Shown here one piece after another: positions 14,132-14,425 of a stretch of 14,425 bases of DNA. Origin of the DNA: Methanomicrobiales archaeon (GTDB lineage: Archaea > Halobacteriota > Methanomicrobia > Methanomicrobiales > Methanoculleaceae). Within the stretch, counting starts at the first letter, position 1; every line of letters starts with the position of its first letter. A model generated the notes under the pieces. The model worked only from the letters and a program-made list of their open reading frames with translations, did not search any database and was not told the origin of the DNA. Location: contig JAGVUK010000251.1 in assembly GCA_019136335.1 (NCBI GenBank), forward strand, positions 1-14,425, written 5' to 3'. The position numbers and the translations under genes are program-made.

Positions 14132-14425
14132 TCGGCCGGCAGGCAGGGGTGGAGGACGTGCCACCGGGGTATAAGCGGACGGAAGTGGGAGTGATACCGG
14201 AGGATTGGAAATGTACTTCGCTCGGTGCGGTTGTGAATCTTCTTACGGGGTTTCCCTTTCCTAGTTCTGGTTATGCAGATTCTGGAATCCTTCTACTTAG
14301 AGGCTCAAATGTTAAACGCGGCATCCTCGACTGGGAAGAAGAGATCACGAAATACTGGCCATATGTGACACCAGATATTTCGCGGTATGAACTGCGAGAA
14401 GGAGATCTTGTGATTGCGATGGACG
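14128..14425 (+). CDS. hsdS: Type I restriction-modification specificity subunit, N-terminal part (cut by window edge)
   Basis: The first 99 codons are present; the frame is open at the edge. HsdS recognises the DNA target and guides HsdM. The start of the first target recognition domain is clear: a GYKRTEVGVIPEDW entry (14-27), then LGAVVNLLTGFPFPSSGY, LLRGSNVKRG and a YELREGDLVIAMDG end, all typical of HsdS. A strong ribosome site (GGAGGAGGAAGGAG, 14113-14126) precedes the ATG, which overlaps the nuclease stop (ATGA). From about 14205 base use becomes clearly more AT-rich, with codons such as AGA, CTA, TCA and AAT that are rare in the genes to the left, as expected for an exchanged recognition domain. 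Confidence 0.92.
   Translation, partial: MIGRQAGVEDVPPGYKRTEVGVIPEDWKCTSLGAVVNLLTGFPFPSSGYADSGILLLRGSNVKRGILDWEEEITKYWPYVTPDISRYELREGDLVIAMD

Noticed and set aside
1..14425. CRISPR array, transposase or tRNA-bounded integration site
   Set aside because: No regularly spaced direct repeats of CRISPR length, no transposase or integrase frame and no tRNA end were found by reading both strands.

Overview
The window looks like a GC-rich hydrogenotrophic methanogen of the Methanomicrobiales, probably Methanoculleus or a close relative. This is inferred from the high GC, the TATA-box promoters, the GGAGG/GGAGATGA-type ribosome sites, the many-PAS sensor protein ending in a lone histidine-kinase dimerisation helix, and the corrinoid protein/MtaA-type methyltransferase pair. 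No rRNA, tRNA or CRISPR array was seen.

Left part (1-5304): a TrkH/KtrB-type potassium channel subunit (182-1693, minus) is followed, on the plus strand, by a 756-residue protein with four PAS regions, one GAF-like region and an H-box helix but no ATPase domain (2163-4433). The gap between them is rich in stem-loops and carries a promoter for each side. A gene-free stretch of about 900 bases (4434-5304) contains two diverged copies of a unit of about 180 bases, spaced about 260 bases apart.

Centre (5305-8858): a three-gene operon joined by two ATGA stop/start overlaps. It encodes a cobalamin-binding (corrinoid) protein, a UroD/MtaA-family methyltransferase whose usual zinc-ligand positions appear to be replaced, and a soluble sensor kinase with a cysteine-rich DUF1638-like N-terminus, a GAF domain and a complete histidine-kinase core. 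Its TATA-like element lies in the loop of an interrupted 6+6 bp inverted repeat. Corrinoid chemistry co-translated with a signalling kinase, in a presumed hydrogenotroph and beside an ATPase-less PAS protein, is the best candidate here for an undescribed system: possibly a methyl- or corrinoid-state sensor rather than a catabolic pathway.

Right part (8859-14425): an accessory region. It holds a helix-turn-helix/zinc-ribbon protein gene that appears broken by a single missing base near 9659 and contains a 12-bp coding minisatellite, a convergent 53-codon gene for a small acidic protein (9783-9944, minus), an AT-richer gap with palindromes and a possible 60-residue protein, and the start of a type I restriction-modification locus: hsdM, a DUF1016/YhcG PDDEXK nuclease gene, and the first 99 codons of hsdS, cut by the window edge. 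No hsdR is present in the window.
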